Of a stretch of DNA of 64,000 bases, positions 35,010 through 43,936 are shown piece after piece. A model generated the notes under the pieces. That model was not told where the DNA came from, did not search any database, and was given only the letters and a program-made list of their open reading frames with translations. Made by a program: the position numbers and the translations under genes. The number at the start of each line of letters is the position of its first letter. The stretch's first letter is position 1. Source of the DNA: Motilibacter peucedani (GTDB taxonomy: Bacteria > Actinomycetota > Actinomycetes > Motilibacterales > Motilibacteraceae); the NCBI RefSeq assembly GCF_003634695.1, contig NZ_RBWV01000013.1, positions 248,001 to 312,000 on the forward strand, written 5' to 3'.

Positions 35010-36298
35010 GACGCACCGCCGGGCGCGAGCGGCAGGGTCGCCAGCACAGCGGGCGCCTGCGCCCCGTCGAGCCGCCTCAGGCGGATGCCCGCCTGGCCGG
35101 CAGTGGCTGCCACCTGGGCCAGGGCGTCGGTCAGGACGGGCAGCGGGGCGGCCACGCGGACGAACGCGCGCACGAGCACCTCCGAGGTCTCCGTGGGCAG
35201 GAAGGTCACCGAGTGCGCGACGACGGAGGCCCGGGTGGCCTGCACGTCGGCGAGCCGCTGGGCCGACGCGTCGCCCGGCCGGCCGAACTGGCGGACCGCC
35301 CAGCTCACGTGGGCGACGCCGCCGGACTCCCAGTGGTCCCACCGCTCCTCGCCGGACTCCGGCGGTGTGGGCACGGCGTCCTGGCCGGGCGTCTCCCGCG
35401 ACGTTCCTTCGGCCGCAGCCGCCTCGAGCAGAGCGGCGACGACGGCGGGCGCGTCGAGGGCCGAGGTCGCCACGCCGGCCGCGTCGAGGCGCGCGACGAG
35501 CTGGGCGGTGGCGCCGAGCAGGGTGCGCCGGGCTCCCTCCGCACCCCCGCCGCGACGTTCCACGGCCTCGGGACAGCGCTGGGGCTCCAGCCGGAGCGCG
35601 ACCCAGGTGCCGCGGTGGGAGACGAGGCCGGTGGCGTCGGCGTCGGCGAGCAGGGAGGCGTAGGAGAAGGCCGCGGGGTCCTCGGACACCGGCAGCCTGG
35701 CGGCGGGCGACGGGACGGCCACGGTGACCAGCTGCACGGCCGCGACCCGCTGCTCGGGGTCGTCGAGGACCCCGCGCAGCAGCTCCACCGGCACCCCGGC
35801 GTCCGCCGCCTCGGCGCCGACGACGACACCCGTCGGCTCCACCGCGATCACCGTGCTCCAGGCGCGACCGTCGAAGAGCACGGCGATCCGGGCACCCGAG
35901 CGGTCGAGCGCCTCCTGCACCTCGACCTCCGGGAGCAGGCCTGCGAGGCCGGCCAACCGCTGGTCCCGGACCTCGCCGGTGCGCGAGGCGGAGCGGCGGC
36001 GGAAGCGCCGACGCGTACGCAGGTGCAGGTAGGCCCAGCTGCCCGACACGCGACCGAGGCTGAGCAGGACCACCACGAGGGCGAGCAGCGCGACGACGGC
36101 ACCCAGCCAGACCGAGCGCACGAACGCGAGCAGCGCGGCAGCCACGGCGACCTCGACAGCCACGAGCTGGGCGGCTCCGAGGCCGAGCGGGCTGGCACCC
36201 CTCGGGCGGACCGAGGTGCGCGGCGCACGGCGTGCCCCGAGCGCCCGGCGTCGCCGCGAGGACTCCGACCGGCGTACGCGCTCCGTCCTGGTCGCCAC
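35006..36298 (-). CDS. eccE: T7SS membrane component EccE
   Basis: 430 residues. A strongly basic N-terminus (ATRTERVRRSESSRRRR) precedes two membrane segments (about 40-60 and 62-85) and a soluble domain of about 340 residues, the EccE layout. GTG 36298 gives a start 121 bases from the divergent eccB start. EccE lies at the periphery of the ESX complex. The sequence is diverged, so identification rests on topology plus position between eccD and eccB. Confidence 0.85.
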   Translation of the reverse strand: MATRTERVRRSESSRRRRALGARRAPRTSVRPRGASPLGLGAAQLVAVEVAVAAALLAFVRSVWLGAVVALLALVVVLLSLGRVSGSWAYLHLRTRRRFRRRSASRTGEVRDQRLAGLAGLLPEVEVQEALDRSGARIAVLFDGRAWSTVIAVEPTGVVVGAEAADAGVPVELLRGVLDDPEQRVAAVQLVTVAVPSPAARLPVSEDPAAFSYASLLADADATGLVSHRGTWVALRLEPQRCPEAVERRGGGAEGARRTLLGATAQLVARLDAAGVATSALDAPAVVAALLEAAAAEGTSRETPGQDAVPTPPESGEERWDHWESGGVAHVSWAVRQFGRPGDASAQRLADVQATRASVVAHSVTFLPTETSEVLVRAFVRVAAPLPVLTDALAQVAATAGQAGIRLRRLDGAQAPAVLATLPLAPGGAS

Positions 36299-36419
36299 TG
36301 CTACCGCACCCCCGGGACCTGGCCGCCGCGGTGCGGCTGGCAGAGCGTGGCCACCGCGGGAGCGGCAGCGCGGACCGCGCTTATGCTAGGCCCCGCTCTG
36401 GGCCGGCAAGGAGGTACGC

Positions 36420-37838
36420 ATGCGCTCGCGGCGCGACCAGTTGCAGGCCTACCAGTTCCTCGCCCGGCGCACGACCGACGCCCTGGTGGCAGGCAGCGCC
36501 GACCCCGTCGGCCCGCACGTGGCACGCGTGACGCGCACAGCCCTGGCCGGGACGATGGTCGGCGTGCTCGCGCTCGCCGGCTTCGGCGTGGCCGGCCTGG
36601 TGAGCCCGGGCAGCGCCAAGGGCTGGAAGCGCAGCGACACCGTGGTGATCGAGAAGGACACGGGAGCGCGATACGCGTGGTACGCCGGCGCCCTCCACCC
36701 GGCGCTCAACTACACCTCCGCGCGGCTCGCCGTCGGCGGCCAGGCGGGCACGTCGAAGGTCTCGCGCGCCTCGCTGCACGGCGTGCCCCGCGTTCCTTCG
36801 ACGATGGGCATCCAGGACGCGCCGGACTCGCTGCCCAGCGCCAAGAAGCTCACGACCGGGCCCTGGTCGGTGTGCACGGCGCCCGTGCTCGACGTCGCCG
36901 GCCGGGTGCAGCAGCAGCGCCGGACCGTGGTGCTGGCGGGGCAGGCGCCGACGGGGACAGCGGCCACCGAGGACCAGGGCCTGCTCGTCAGCGCCGGCGG
37001 GCGCGACACCTCGCTGTGGGTCGTGTGGGCGGGCGCCCGGCACCGCATCGCCGACCTGCGCGCCGCTGCGGCGCTGGGGCTGGCCGACGAGCCGGCCCGC
37101 GTGGTCGGGGCCGCGTGGCTCGACAGCGTGCCGCAGGGCGCCGACCTGGTCTTCCCGGCGCTGGCCCGGCGCGGTGCGCCCGGCCCGGCGGTCGCCGGTG
37201 CGGCCACCGTCGTCGGTGACGTGGTCGTCGCGCAGCTCGCCGACGGCGCCCAGTACGCCGTGGTGACCTCCAGCGGGCTGGCCCTCGTCTCGCCCGTCGC
37301 CGCCGAGCTCGCCCTGAGCCGCAGCGCCGGCGCCCGGGCCCGGTCGATACCGGCCTCGGCCTTGCCGTCGGTGGCGCGCTCGGCGACGGTGCCCGGGATC
37401 GACGCGCTGCCCGCGCAACGGCTGCACCCCGCCGACGCCTCGCCGAGCCACCGGGTGGTGTGCGTCGTGCGCCGGGTGCAGGCCTCCGGCGCGGGGCCGG
37501 CGGTCTTGCGGCTCACCGGGTCGGTGCCGGCCGGCCAGCCCCTGGCCGCCCCTGCCGGGAGCGCCACGCCCACGGGCGACGCGCTGGTGATGTCGCCCGG
37601 AGCGGTCGCCTACGTGCGCGCCGAGCCGGCCGCAGGAGTGTCGTCCGGCACCCGCTACCTGGTCACCGACCGAGGCCTGCGCTACCCCCTGGCCGACGAC
37701 GAGGCCGTGGCCGCCCTCGGCTACTCCTCGGTCCAGCCGCTGCGGGTGCCGCCGCTGGTGCTGGGCCTCATCCCGGCGGGGCCGCTGCTCAGCCGCGCGG
37801 CGGCCCTGACGACTGCTGGGTCGACCACCGGACAGTAG
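36420..37838 (+). CDS. eccB: T7SS extracytoplasmic component EccB
   Basis: 472 residues. The EccB N-terminus is unmistakable: MRSRRDQLQAYQFLARRTTDALVAG, a short cytoplasmic basic helix, one membrane segment (about 41-62) and a large extracytoplasmic domain with the repeated segment structure of EccB and conserved Cys pairs. It spans the membrane and projects into the cell envelope. A strong AAGGAGG site lies six bases before ATG. A TATGCT at 36382 may be its -10 element. Confidence 0.95.
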   Translation: MRSRRDQLQAYQFLARRTTDALVAGSADPVGPHVARVTRTALAGTMVGVLALAGFGVAGLVSPGSAKGWKRSDTVVIEKDTGARYAWYAGALHPALNYTSARLAVGGQAGTSKVSRASLHGVPRVPSTMGIQDAPDSLPSAKKLTTGPWSVCTAPVLDVAGRVQQQRRTVVLAGQAPTGTAATEDQGLLVSAGGRDTSLWVVWAGARHRIADLRAAAALGLADEPARVVGAAWLDSVPQGADLVFPALARRGAPGPAVAGAATVVGDVVVAQLADGAQYAVVTSSGLALVSPVAAELALSRSAGARARSIPASALPSVARSATVPGIDALPAQRLHPADASPSHRVVCVVRRVQASGAGPAVLRLTGSVPAGQPLAAPAGSATPTGDALVMSPGAVAYVRAEPAAGVSSGTRYLVTDRGLRYPLADDEAVAALGYSSVQPLRVPPLVLGLIPAGPLLSRAAALTTAGSTTGQ

Positions 37839-37857
37839 ACGTCCGCGCGCGTCAGCC

Positions 37858-38535
37858 TCAGCCCGCTGAGGCGGACGGGCTCGCAGTCGCGCTGCCGAAG
37901 ACCGGGATGTCGAACGAGAAGCTGTAGGTGGCCGACGCGGACCCGGCCTCCGCGCCCTCGCGCACGTCGACGTCGAGGATCAGCACTCCCTCGTGGAGCC
38001 CCTTCACGACTCCGAGCGCGGTGGCGGGGGCCGCGCTGTCGGTCGACCCGGGCTTCGGTCCGACCGTTCGGGTCAGATCGTCGGTCGACAGGCGCAGCAC
38101 GCCCTGCTGGTCCCAGAGGGCCTCCGAGAGCTTCTCGACCGAGGGGTACTTGACGTTCACGTAGACGACGCTCGGGGGGGACTCGGGGTCGCTCGTCTGA
38201 GTTGAGGTCGCGACCCGGTAGGCCGTGATGTGCGTGGAGGCGCCGCCGGGCAGCAGCACGGTGACGTCGATGCCCTTCTTGTCGTCCTTGGCCGCGAACC
38301 CTGAGCCACCGGCTCCCTCGGGGATGTGCAGGGTCGCCCGTGTCGGCGTCTGCCTGAGGTCGAGGGTGGTCTTGTCGTCCTTGACCAGGGGGTCCTTGTC
38401 GGCGGTGCTGCTGCCGACGCTGATGGTGCAGGCGCCGGTGGTGACGACGACGAGCGCGTACGCGGCGGCGGTGCACACCTGGCGGCGAAGGGTCCGGCGC
38501 CACCTGGGGGACCTCACGTCCTTGATGACCGCCAC
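37858..38535 (-). CDS. T7SS-linked lipoprotein, copy A
   Basis: 225 residues. Lipoprotein-type signal (VVVTTGAC, Cys about residue 36) then SVGSSTADKDPLVKDDK, a mixed beta domain, and a Ser/Ala-rich C-terminus. It is paralogous to the 39860-40495 protein along its whole length, with long matches at the same positions (GIDVTVLLPGG, DVDVREGAE versus DVDVRDGAE). Its GTG start is two bases after the mycosin stop. Export to the outer face of the membrane is predicted; a scaffold, immunity or adaptor role is possible. Confidence 0.8.
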   Translation of the reverse strand: MAVIKDVRSPRWRRTLRRQVCTAAAYALVVVTTGACTISVGSSTADKDPLVKDDKTTLDLRQTPTRATLHIPEGAGGSGFAAKDDKKGIDVTVLLPGGASTHITAYRVATSTQTSDPESPPSVVYVNVKYPSVEKLSEALWDQQGVLRLSTDDLTRTVGPKPGSTDSAAPATALGVVKGLHEGVLILDVDVREGAEAGSASATYSFSFDIPVFGSATASPSASAG

Positions 38536-38537
38536 TC

Positions 38538-39833
38538 CTACCGCGGTCCCTGCGAGGTGCGGATCCCGGCGAGCACGTCGGCGCCCTCGGCCCGAGGCGC
38601 CGCGAGCGTGCCGGCGGCGCTCGGAGCGGTCACCCGGCCCGGCGCCCAGCCGCGACGGCGACCGCGCGGCAGGACCAGCGCCACCACTGCCAGCAGGGCC
38701 GCTGCGCCCAGGCCGGCGGCGGCGAGCACCACGCCGATCAGCGACGTGCGGTGTGCGTGCCTCGGGACGGGCAGTGCAGCGGCGGCCACCGGGGGAGCAC
38801 TGTGCACCCCCGCCGCGCCCTCGGCGGGCAGGACCGCGGTCACCGCCGCGTACGGGTCGACGACGCCGGCGCCCACCCCGGCGTCCCGGCCCGCGGGCGG
38901 TGCGTCGGCGGTCGCCTCGATGCGGGCGACGACCTGGGCCGCGGTGAGCTGCGGGAGGTAGGCGCGCACGAGGGCGACGGTGCCGGCGACCAGGGGAGTC
39001 GCGAAGCTCGTCCCGGTCACGACGGCGTAGCGGCCGGGACCGTTCGCGCCCGCCACCACGACCTGCTGGCCCGGCGCCGCGACGTCGACGTAGTCCGCGG
39101 CGTGCGAGGTGTCGGCCCGCGCGTCCGCTGAGTCGGTCGCGGCGACGGCCAGGACCTCGGGGTAGGCCGCCGGGTAGTAGGTCGGGGGCGTCGAGCCGTC
39201 GTCGCCCGCCGGGCGGGTGCCGTCGTCGTTGCCGGCCGCCGCGACCACCACGACGTCGTGCGCGACGGCGTAGTCGACGGCGGCCTTCAGCGCCGGAGTG
39301 CTGCCTTCCGCGGTCGCGGAGATGTTGATGACCCGAGCTCCGGCGGCGACCGCCGCCCGGATCGCGGTCGCCATGCCGTTGGTCGTGCCGCGCGGCTGGC
39401 CCTGCTCCAGCCGCTCGGTCTGGCGGATCGAGAGCACGCGGGCCTCGGGCGCGATGCCGGCGAACGGCGTACCGGCCAGGACCCGGCCGGCGACCAGGCT
39501 CGCGACCTCGGTGCCGTGCCCGCTGCAGTCGACGCCGGACCCGCCACCGGGACGGCCGAGCACGTCAGGTCCGACGTCGACGGCGCCCCGCAGGTGGGGC
39601 GACGTGGCGTCGACGCCGCTGTCGATCACCGCCACCGTCACGCCCGCTCCGCGCGTCAGCGGCCACACCCGCCCGGGCTGGAGGCGGCTCTGCTGCCAGG
39701 GGCGCGCGACCTGCTGGTCCGGCGTGGTGGCGCACCTGCTGGTGGCGGCTCGTGCGGGAGCGAGAGGCACGCCGCCTACCACGGGCACTGCGGCCGCCGC
39801 CAGCAGTGCAGCAGCGCGGAGCAGGGCTCGCAC
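38538..39833 (-). CDS. Second mycosin-type subtilisin protease (copy 2)
   Basis: 431 residues: signal peptide to about residue 30 (LAPARA), S8 domain and a C-terminal membrane anchor (about 360-385) with a cytoplasmic tail of about 45 residues. Catalytic residues: Asp in VTVAVIDSGVD, His in DCSGHGTEVAS, Ser in VTGTSFATPLVAG. It is as complete as copy 1 but only distantly similar to it. GTG 39833, with GGAGG ten bases upstream, is used. It sits between two paralogous lipoprotein genes in the effector operon, so it probably processes that operon's substrates. Confidence 0.92.
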   Translation of the reverse strand: MRALLRAAALLAAAAVPVVGGVPLAPARAATSRCATTPDQQVARPWQQSRLQPGRVWPLTRGAGVTVAVIDSGVDATSPHLRGAVDVGPDVLGRPGGGSGVDCSGHGTEVASLVAGRVLAGTPFAGIAPEARVLSIRQTERLEQGQPRGTTNGMATAIRAAVAAGARVINISATAEGSTPALKAAVDYAVAHDVVVVAAAGNDDGTRPAGDDGSTPPTYYPAAYPEVLAVAATDSADARADTSHAADYVDVAAPGQQVVVAGANGPGRYAVVTGTSFATPLVAGTVALVRAYLPQLTAAQVVARIEATADAPPAGRDAGVGAGVVDPYAAVTAVLPAEGAAGVHSAPPVAAAALPVPRHAHRTSLIGVVLAAAGLGAAALLAVVALVLPRGRRRGWAPGRVTAPSAAGTLAAPRAEGADVLAGIRTSQGPR

Positions 39834-39859
39834 GGGAACTCGTCCTCCGGCCAGGGTGC

Positions 39860-40495
39860 TCAACCCGTCGAGGCGGACGGGGTCGCGCTGCCGGAGAGGG
39901 GCAGGTCGAAGGCGAAGTCGTAGTTCGCCAGGATCGTGCCGCTCTCGGCGCCGTCGCGCACGTCGACGTCCAGGGTGAGGAAGTCCTGCTGGAGACCTTG
40001 CACGACCCCGAGCCCAGAGCCGGGGCCGGCGCCGTCCGTCGATCCGGGCTCCGGTCCGGCGGTCCGCGTCAGGGCGTCCTGGTCCAGGCGCAGCACTGAC
40101 TGCTGCGCCCACAGTGCCTTGCCGAGCTCTTCCCGAGAGTGGAACTTGGCGTTCACGACGAGCTCGCTGGGCTCGGCTTTGGGCCCGCCGGCCGCGAGGA
40201 TGGCCAGCCGGTACGCCGTGATGCGGGTCGACCCCCCGCCAGGCAGCAGGACCGTGACGTCGATGCCCTTGCTCGAGTCGGCCGCCGCGGCGCTCGAGCC
40301 CTGCTCGCCGTCACGCAGGTGCAGGCTCGCCCGTGTAGGCCGCTGCGTGAGGTCGAGGGTCACCTTGTCGTCCTTGACCAGGGGATCCTTGTCGGCGGTG
40401 CTGCTACCCACGCTCACGCTGCATGCTCCAGTGGTGACGACGACGGCGGACAAGGCTGCCGCGCACAGCGCGCGGCGGGAGGTGTGGCGACTCAT
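39860..40495 (-). CDS. T7SS-linked lipoprotein, copy B
   Basis: 211 residues with signal VVVTTGACSVSVGSS (Cys about residue 25). Paralogue of the 37858-38535 protein. ATG 40495 overlaps the stop of the large effector gene (ATGA), giving translational coupling with it, as expected for an immunity protein or an effector-specific receptor. The -3 residue of the lipobox is Thr, slightly atypical, in both copies. The function is not known. Confidence 0.8.
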   Translation of the reverse strand: MSRHTSRRALCAAALSAVVVTTGACSVSVGSSTADKDPLVKDDKVTLDLTQRPTRASLHLRDGEQGSSAAAADSSKGIDVTVLLPGGGSTRITAYRLAILAAGGPKAEPSELVVNAKFHSREELGKALWAQQSVLRLDQDALTRTAGPEPGSTDGAGPGSGLGVVQGLQQDFLTLDVDVRDGAESGTILANYDFAFDLPLSGSATPSASTG

Positions 40496-42186
40496 CCGAT
40501 GGTCACGTCGAAGCCGCCGTGCAGGTGCCAGTCGGTGAAGAACCTACGCAGGATGTCGTCCCACTGCGACGCGAGCCGCTGCTGGTCGACACGGGTGCCG
40601 ACGTCAGAGGCCACCAGGTCCCTCACCTCCTGCGGGTGCTCGCGGAGCAGAGTCGTGTAGGCCGGCAGCGTATCGTTGATGATCATGTCCCAGCGCGGGT
40701 CCTTCGACGAGATGTTGAAGTCGGGCAGCGGGGTGTCGAGGGTGACGGTCGCGTCTGCGTGCCCGACGAACGGGATGTCGATGACCGGCACCTTGGCGCT
40801 GACCGACAGCGGGCTCACCTCGGCAGGCGTGTGGGCCCCCGGGATCGAGGGCGCCCCGACCATCGTGAGCAGGTAGGTGAAGGCCTGCCCGGTGACCGGG
40901 TGGTTGCGCATCGCGTCGTACTGGTCCGGGATGATGATGTTCTGCTCGCGGCTCAGCAGCGTCGTGTTGCCGGCGTCGAGCAGGGCGGTGTTGCCGGTCG
41001 CGGCACCGTCGTGGATCTGCTGCCACGCGTTGGTCGTGGCACGGTCGGTGATGCCGGCGTCCTGGAGCTCCTTGATGGCGTCCATGCCGCCGTCGAGGTA
41101 GGCCTCGTGCATGCCGCCCTGGTCGAAGAAGATCTTCTTCTGCATGGCCAGGAAGGTGTTCTCGTAGAACGCCACCTCGTCACCGCCGGCGTTCGCCAGC
41201 GCGGCCATCTGCTTGAGCTCCTCGGGCAGGGCGTCGCGCACCGGGCCGGGCAGCTTGTCGATGCGCTTCTGCAGCTCGCGGGCGAGGTTCTGCACCATGT
41301 CGAGGTCGAGGAACCCGCCGGCGAACGACGGCCCGATGAGGTTGGCCATCCCCGCCCACTGCAGCTCGGGGTGCTGCAGGAACAGGTTGCCGTAGTAGCG
41401 GTAGACCGCCAGGATCGCGTCGGGGTTGCCGGACGCGCCCTTCGTCGGGTCCCAGGCCTCGAGGTCGATGCCGGCTTTCTGCGCCGCGACCGCTGCCCAG
41501 TACTGCCGCAGCAGCCCGGAGTAGTCCGCCGGCGACATCCCGGACGAGCGGGCGAGGTCGAGGAGCCGCTTGAGAGCCGCGGGGTCGGTGGGGAGGTCGG
41601 GCACCGGGCCGCCCGCCTTGGCGCCGTCGCCGTTGGTGACGGCGTCGTTGCCGAAGGGTGAGGACGGCACCTGCATGACAGCGGAGGTCGGCGCGACCTC
41701 GGCTGCGGCGCGTACGGCTGTGGCGGCGTTCGCGCCCGCTTGCTCCACCGCGTCGCGGGCGGAGGAGAGCGACGAGAGGGCCGCGGTGCGCTTCCCCTCG
41801 CCAGGGTCGGTGAAGGGTCCGGTCTGGGTGCCGGCGCTGACCGCCGAGTTGTAGTCGTTGACCGCCTTGTTGGTGTCGGCGACGGCGTCGTTGTAGCTCG
41901 ACAGGGCCGTGGCGGCCTTCTTCTGGGCCGACTCGAGCGCGTCGGCGTAGTGGTCCACCGCGGTCGAGGCCTTCGACATCGCGGAGCTGGCGTCCTCCCA
42001 CGCGGTGGCGATCCGCTGCTGGGTGGCGCGCCACGCCTGCTCGGCCGCGCCCTCCCACGGGCCGGTCGACGCCTTGCGCACCGCGGCCGCGGTGTCGCCC
42101 ATGGCGGTGCCGGCGCCGCGGAGCTCCTGCGCGTAGCCGCGGAGGGCGCCGGGGTCGCCGGGGACCGAGAAGTCAGGACCGCTCAC
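40492..42186 (-). CDS. Large WXG-domain T7SS effector candidate
   Basis: 564 residues, no signal peptide. The N-terminal ~100 residues form a WXG100-like helical hairpin (TGPWEGAAEQAW, about residue 42). A helical linker precedes a globular region (about 250-564) with motifs FLQHPELQWAGMANLIG, YENTFLAMQKKIFFDQGG and HEAYLDGG; the overall spacing reminded me of DUF2515, a family of unknown function, but that needs a profile search. GTG 42186 overlaps the preceding stop (GTGA). The gene is coupled at both ends, between a small WXG-like protein and a lipoprotein. Confidence 0.82.
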   Translation of the reverse strand: MSGPDFSVPGDPGALRGYAQELRGAGTAMGDTAAAVRKASTGPWEGAAEQAWRATQQRIATAWEDASSAMSKASTAVDHYADALESAQKKAATALSSYNDAVADTNKAVNDYNSAVSAGTQTGPFTDPGEGKRTAALSSLSSARDAVEQAGANAATAVRAAAEVAPTSAVMQVPSSPFGNDAVTNGDGAKAGGPVPDLPTDPAALKRLLDLARSSGMSPADYSGLLRQYWAAVAAQKAGIDLEAWDPTKGASGNPDAILAVYRYYGNLFLQHPELQWAGMANLIGPSFAGGFLDLDMVQNLARELQKRIDKLPGPVRDALPEELKQMAALANAGGDEVAFYENTFLAMQKKIFFDQGGMHEAYLDGGMDAIKELQDAGITDRATTNAWQQIHDGAATGNTALLDAGNTTLLSREQNIIIPDQYDAMRNHPVTGQAFTYLLTMVGAPSIPGAHTPAEVSPLSVSAKVPVIDIPFVGHADATVTLDTPLPDFNISSKDPRWDMIINDTLPAYTTLLREHPQEVRDLVASDVGTRVDQQRLASQWDDILRRFFTDWHLHGGFDVTIG

Positions 42187-42485
42187 TCGGGCAGCCCCCG
42201 CCGGATCCGGTCGACCTGCTCCTGCAGCTTGAGGTCGGTCTCGACGTAGCGCAGCGCGTTGGCGCGCAGCCCGTCGCCGGCGCGGGTCGTGTCGGTGTCG
42301 AGGGCCGTCACGCCCTGCTTCCAGGCCGCGGACATCGCGGACAGCGCCCCAGCCAGGTCGGCGTGCCCGACCGCGCCCTCTCCCGGCGCCGCGCCGCCCG
42401 CTGCCTGCACGCCTGGTGCGGGCGCGTCGCGCACGGCGCTGGCGGCGTCGAGGAGCACGTCGCTGTCGACACGAAGATCAGACAC
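42183..42485 (-). CDS. Small WXG/EspC-like T7SS partner
   Basis: 100 residues; helical, starting SDLRVDSDVLLDAASAVRDAP with a C-terminal YxxxD signal (YVETD, about residue 79). First gene of the leftward five-gene effector operon, coupled to the large effector by a GTGA overlap. Probable heterodimer partner that provides the export signal for the effector, which lacks its own YxxxD motif. Confidence 0.82.
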   Translation of the reverse strand: MSDLRVDSDVLLDAASAVRDAPAPGVQAAGGAAPGEGAVGHADLAGALSAMSAAWKQGVTALDTDTTRAGDGLRANALRYVETDLKLQEQVDRIRRGLPE

Positions 42486-42556
42486 GACGGCTCCCTACCC
42501 ACTCGCCGGCCGGTGACTCCGCCCGTTCGTGGCAACCCCAATCGAGCCGGACGCTG

Positions 42557-43864
42557 TCAGGCCGGCACCGGGCTGGGCCGGCGCAGGCTCGCCACCGCGC
42601 CCAGGGCCAGGCCGACGGCGACGAGAATCAGACCGCGTACCCACACCTCGCCCTCGATCTGCGTGAACAGCACGATGCACGAGGCGATGGCCAGGAAGGG
42701 GAGCACCGTCGGCGTGCGGTAGTGGTCCGCAACGGCGTCGGGCCCGGGCTTGCGGCGCAGCACGAGCACGGCCGAGTTCACGGCGACGAAGACGATGAGC
42801 AGCATCAGCACGAGCGTGGAGGCGAGCGTGCCGACGTCACCCGTCACGGCGAGGATGATCGAGAGTCCGCTCGTCGCCGCGATGGCGACCCACGGCGTAC
42901 CCCGACCGGGCAACACCCGCGCCAGGGGCGAGGGCAGCAGGCCGTCGCGCGCCATGCCGTAGGTCAGCCGGGAGGACATGATCCCCGTGAGCAGCGCGCC
43001 GTTGGCGACGGCGACCAGGGCGATCGCGCTGAAGAGCTTGTCGGGCACGCCGCCGGCCTCGCGCACGACCTCGAGCAGCGGCCCGCTGGACTTGACCAGG
43101 GTGTCGGTCGGCACGACGGAGCTGGCGGCCAGGCCGACGAGCAGGTAGATGACGCCCGCCACCACCAGGGCGCCGAAGAGCGCCCGCGGGTAGGAGCGCC
43201 GCGGGTCCTTGGTCTCCTCCGCGATGTTGACCGAGGTCTCGAAGCCGACGAAGGAGTAGAACGCGAGCACCGAGCCGCTCAGCAGCGCGGCCGCCGCGCC
43301 GTGCTGGGGCGTGCCCACGTCGGTGAGTCGGCTGTAGTCGGCGTCGCCGCGCAGCGCGACCCAGGCGCCGAGGACGACCACGAGGACGAGACCGCTCACC
43401 TCGATCAGGGTGGCGACGGTGTTGGCGCGCAGCGACTCCTTGATGCCGCGCGCGTTGAGCAGCGCCAGGAGGAGCAGGAAGACCACGGCGACCGCTGCCA
43501 CCGGGAGGTCGACGAACTCGTTGAGGTAGTCGCCGCCGAAGCCGCGCGCGAGCGCCGCGACCGACACGATGCCCGCGGCGAGCATGCAGAAGCCGACGAC
43601 GAAGCCGGCGAAGGAGCCGTAGGCGAGGTTCGCGTAGTGGGAGGCCCCGCCGGCTCGCGGGTACTTCGTCGCCAGCTCGGCGTAGGAGCTGGCTGTGAGC
43701 AGCGCGAGGAGCAGGGCGATGACCAGCGGGAGCCACACCGCCCCGCCGGACTCCTGGGCGATCTGACCGACCAGCACGTAGACGCCGGCGCCGAGGACGT
43801 CCCCGAGGATGAACAGGAAGAGCAACGGGGTCGTCACCGCGCGCTTGAGGCTGGGCTGGCTCAT
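42557..43864 (-). CDS. APC-family amino acid permease
   Basis: 435 residues with 12 membrane segments. The first segment has the APC signature GDVLGAGVYVLVGQIA and later YSFVGFETSVNIAEETKDPRRSYPRAL is the typical amino-acid permease segment. Likely imports an amino acid or polyamine with H+; the substrate cannot be inferred. ATG 43864. It is unlinked in function to the T7SS operon that follows it 71 bases downstream. Confidence 0.93.
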   Translation of the reverse strand: MSQPSLKRAVTTPLLFLFILGDVLGAGVYVLVGQIAQESGGAVWLPLVIALLLALLTASSYAELATKYPRAGGASHYANLAYGSFAGFVVGFCMLAAGIVSVAALARGFGGDYLNEFVDLPVAAVAVVFLLLLALLNARGIKESLRANTVATLIEVSGLVLVVVLGAWVALRGDADYSRLTDVGTPQHGAAAALLSGSVLAFYSFVGFETSVNIAEETKDPRRSYPRALFGALVVAGVIYLLVGLAASSVVPTDTLVKSSGPLLEVVREAGGVPDKLFSAIALVAVANGALLTGIMSSRLTYGMARDGLLPSPLARVLPGRGTPWVAIAATSGLSIILAVTGDVGTLASTLVLMLLIVFVAVNSAVLVLRRKPGPDAVADHYRTPTVLPFLAIASCIVLFTQIEGEVWVRGLILVAVGLALGAVASLRRPSPVPA

Positions 43865-43936
43865 GGATCGAGGTGTGCCTCCCGGGCGCTGCCGCGAAAC
43901 TGTGCCGTCGGCGTGGAGGCCGGCCGGTGGCGGCGC

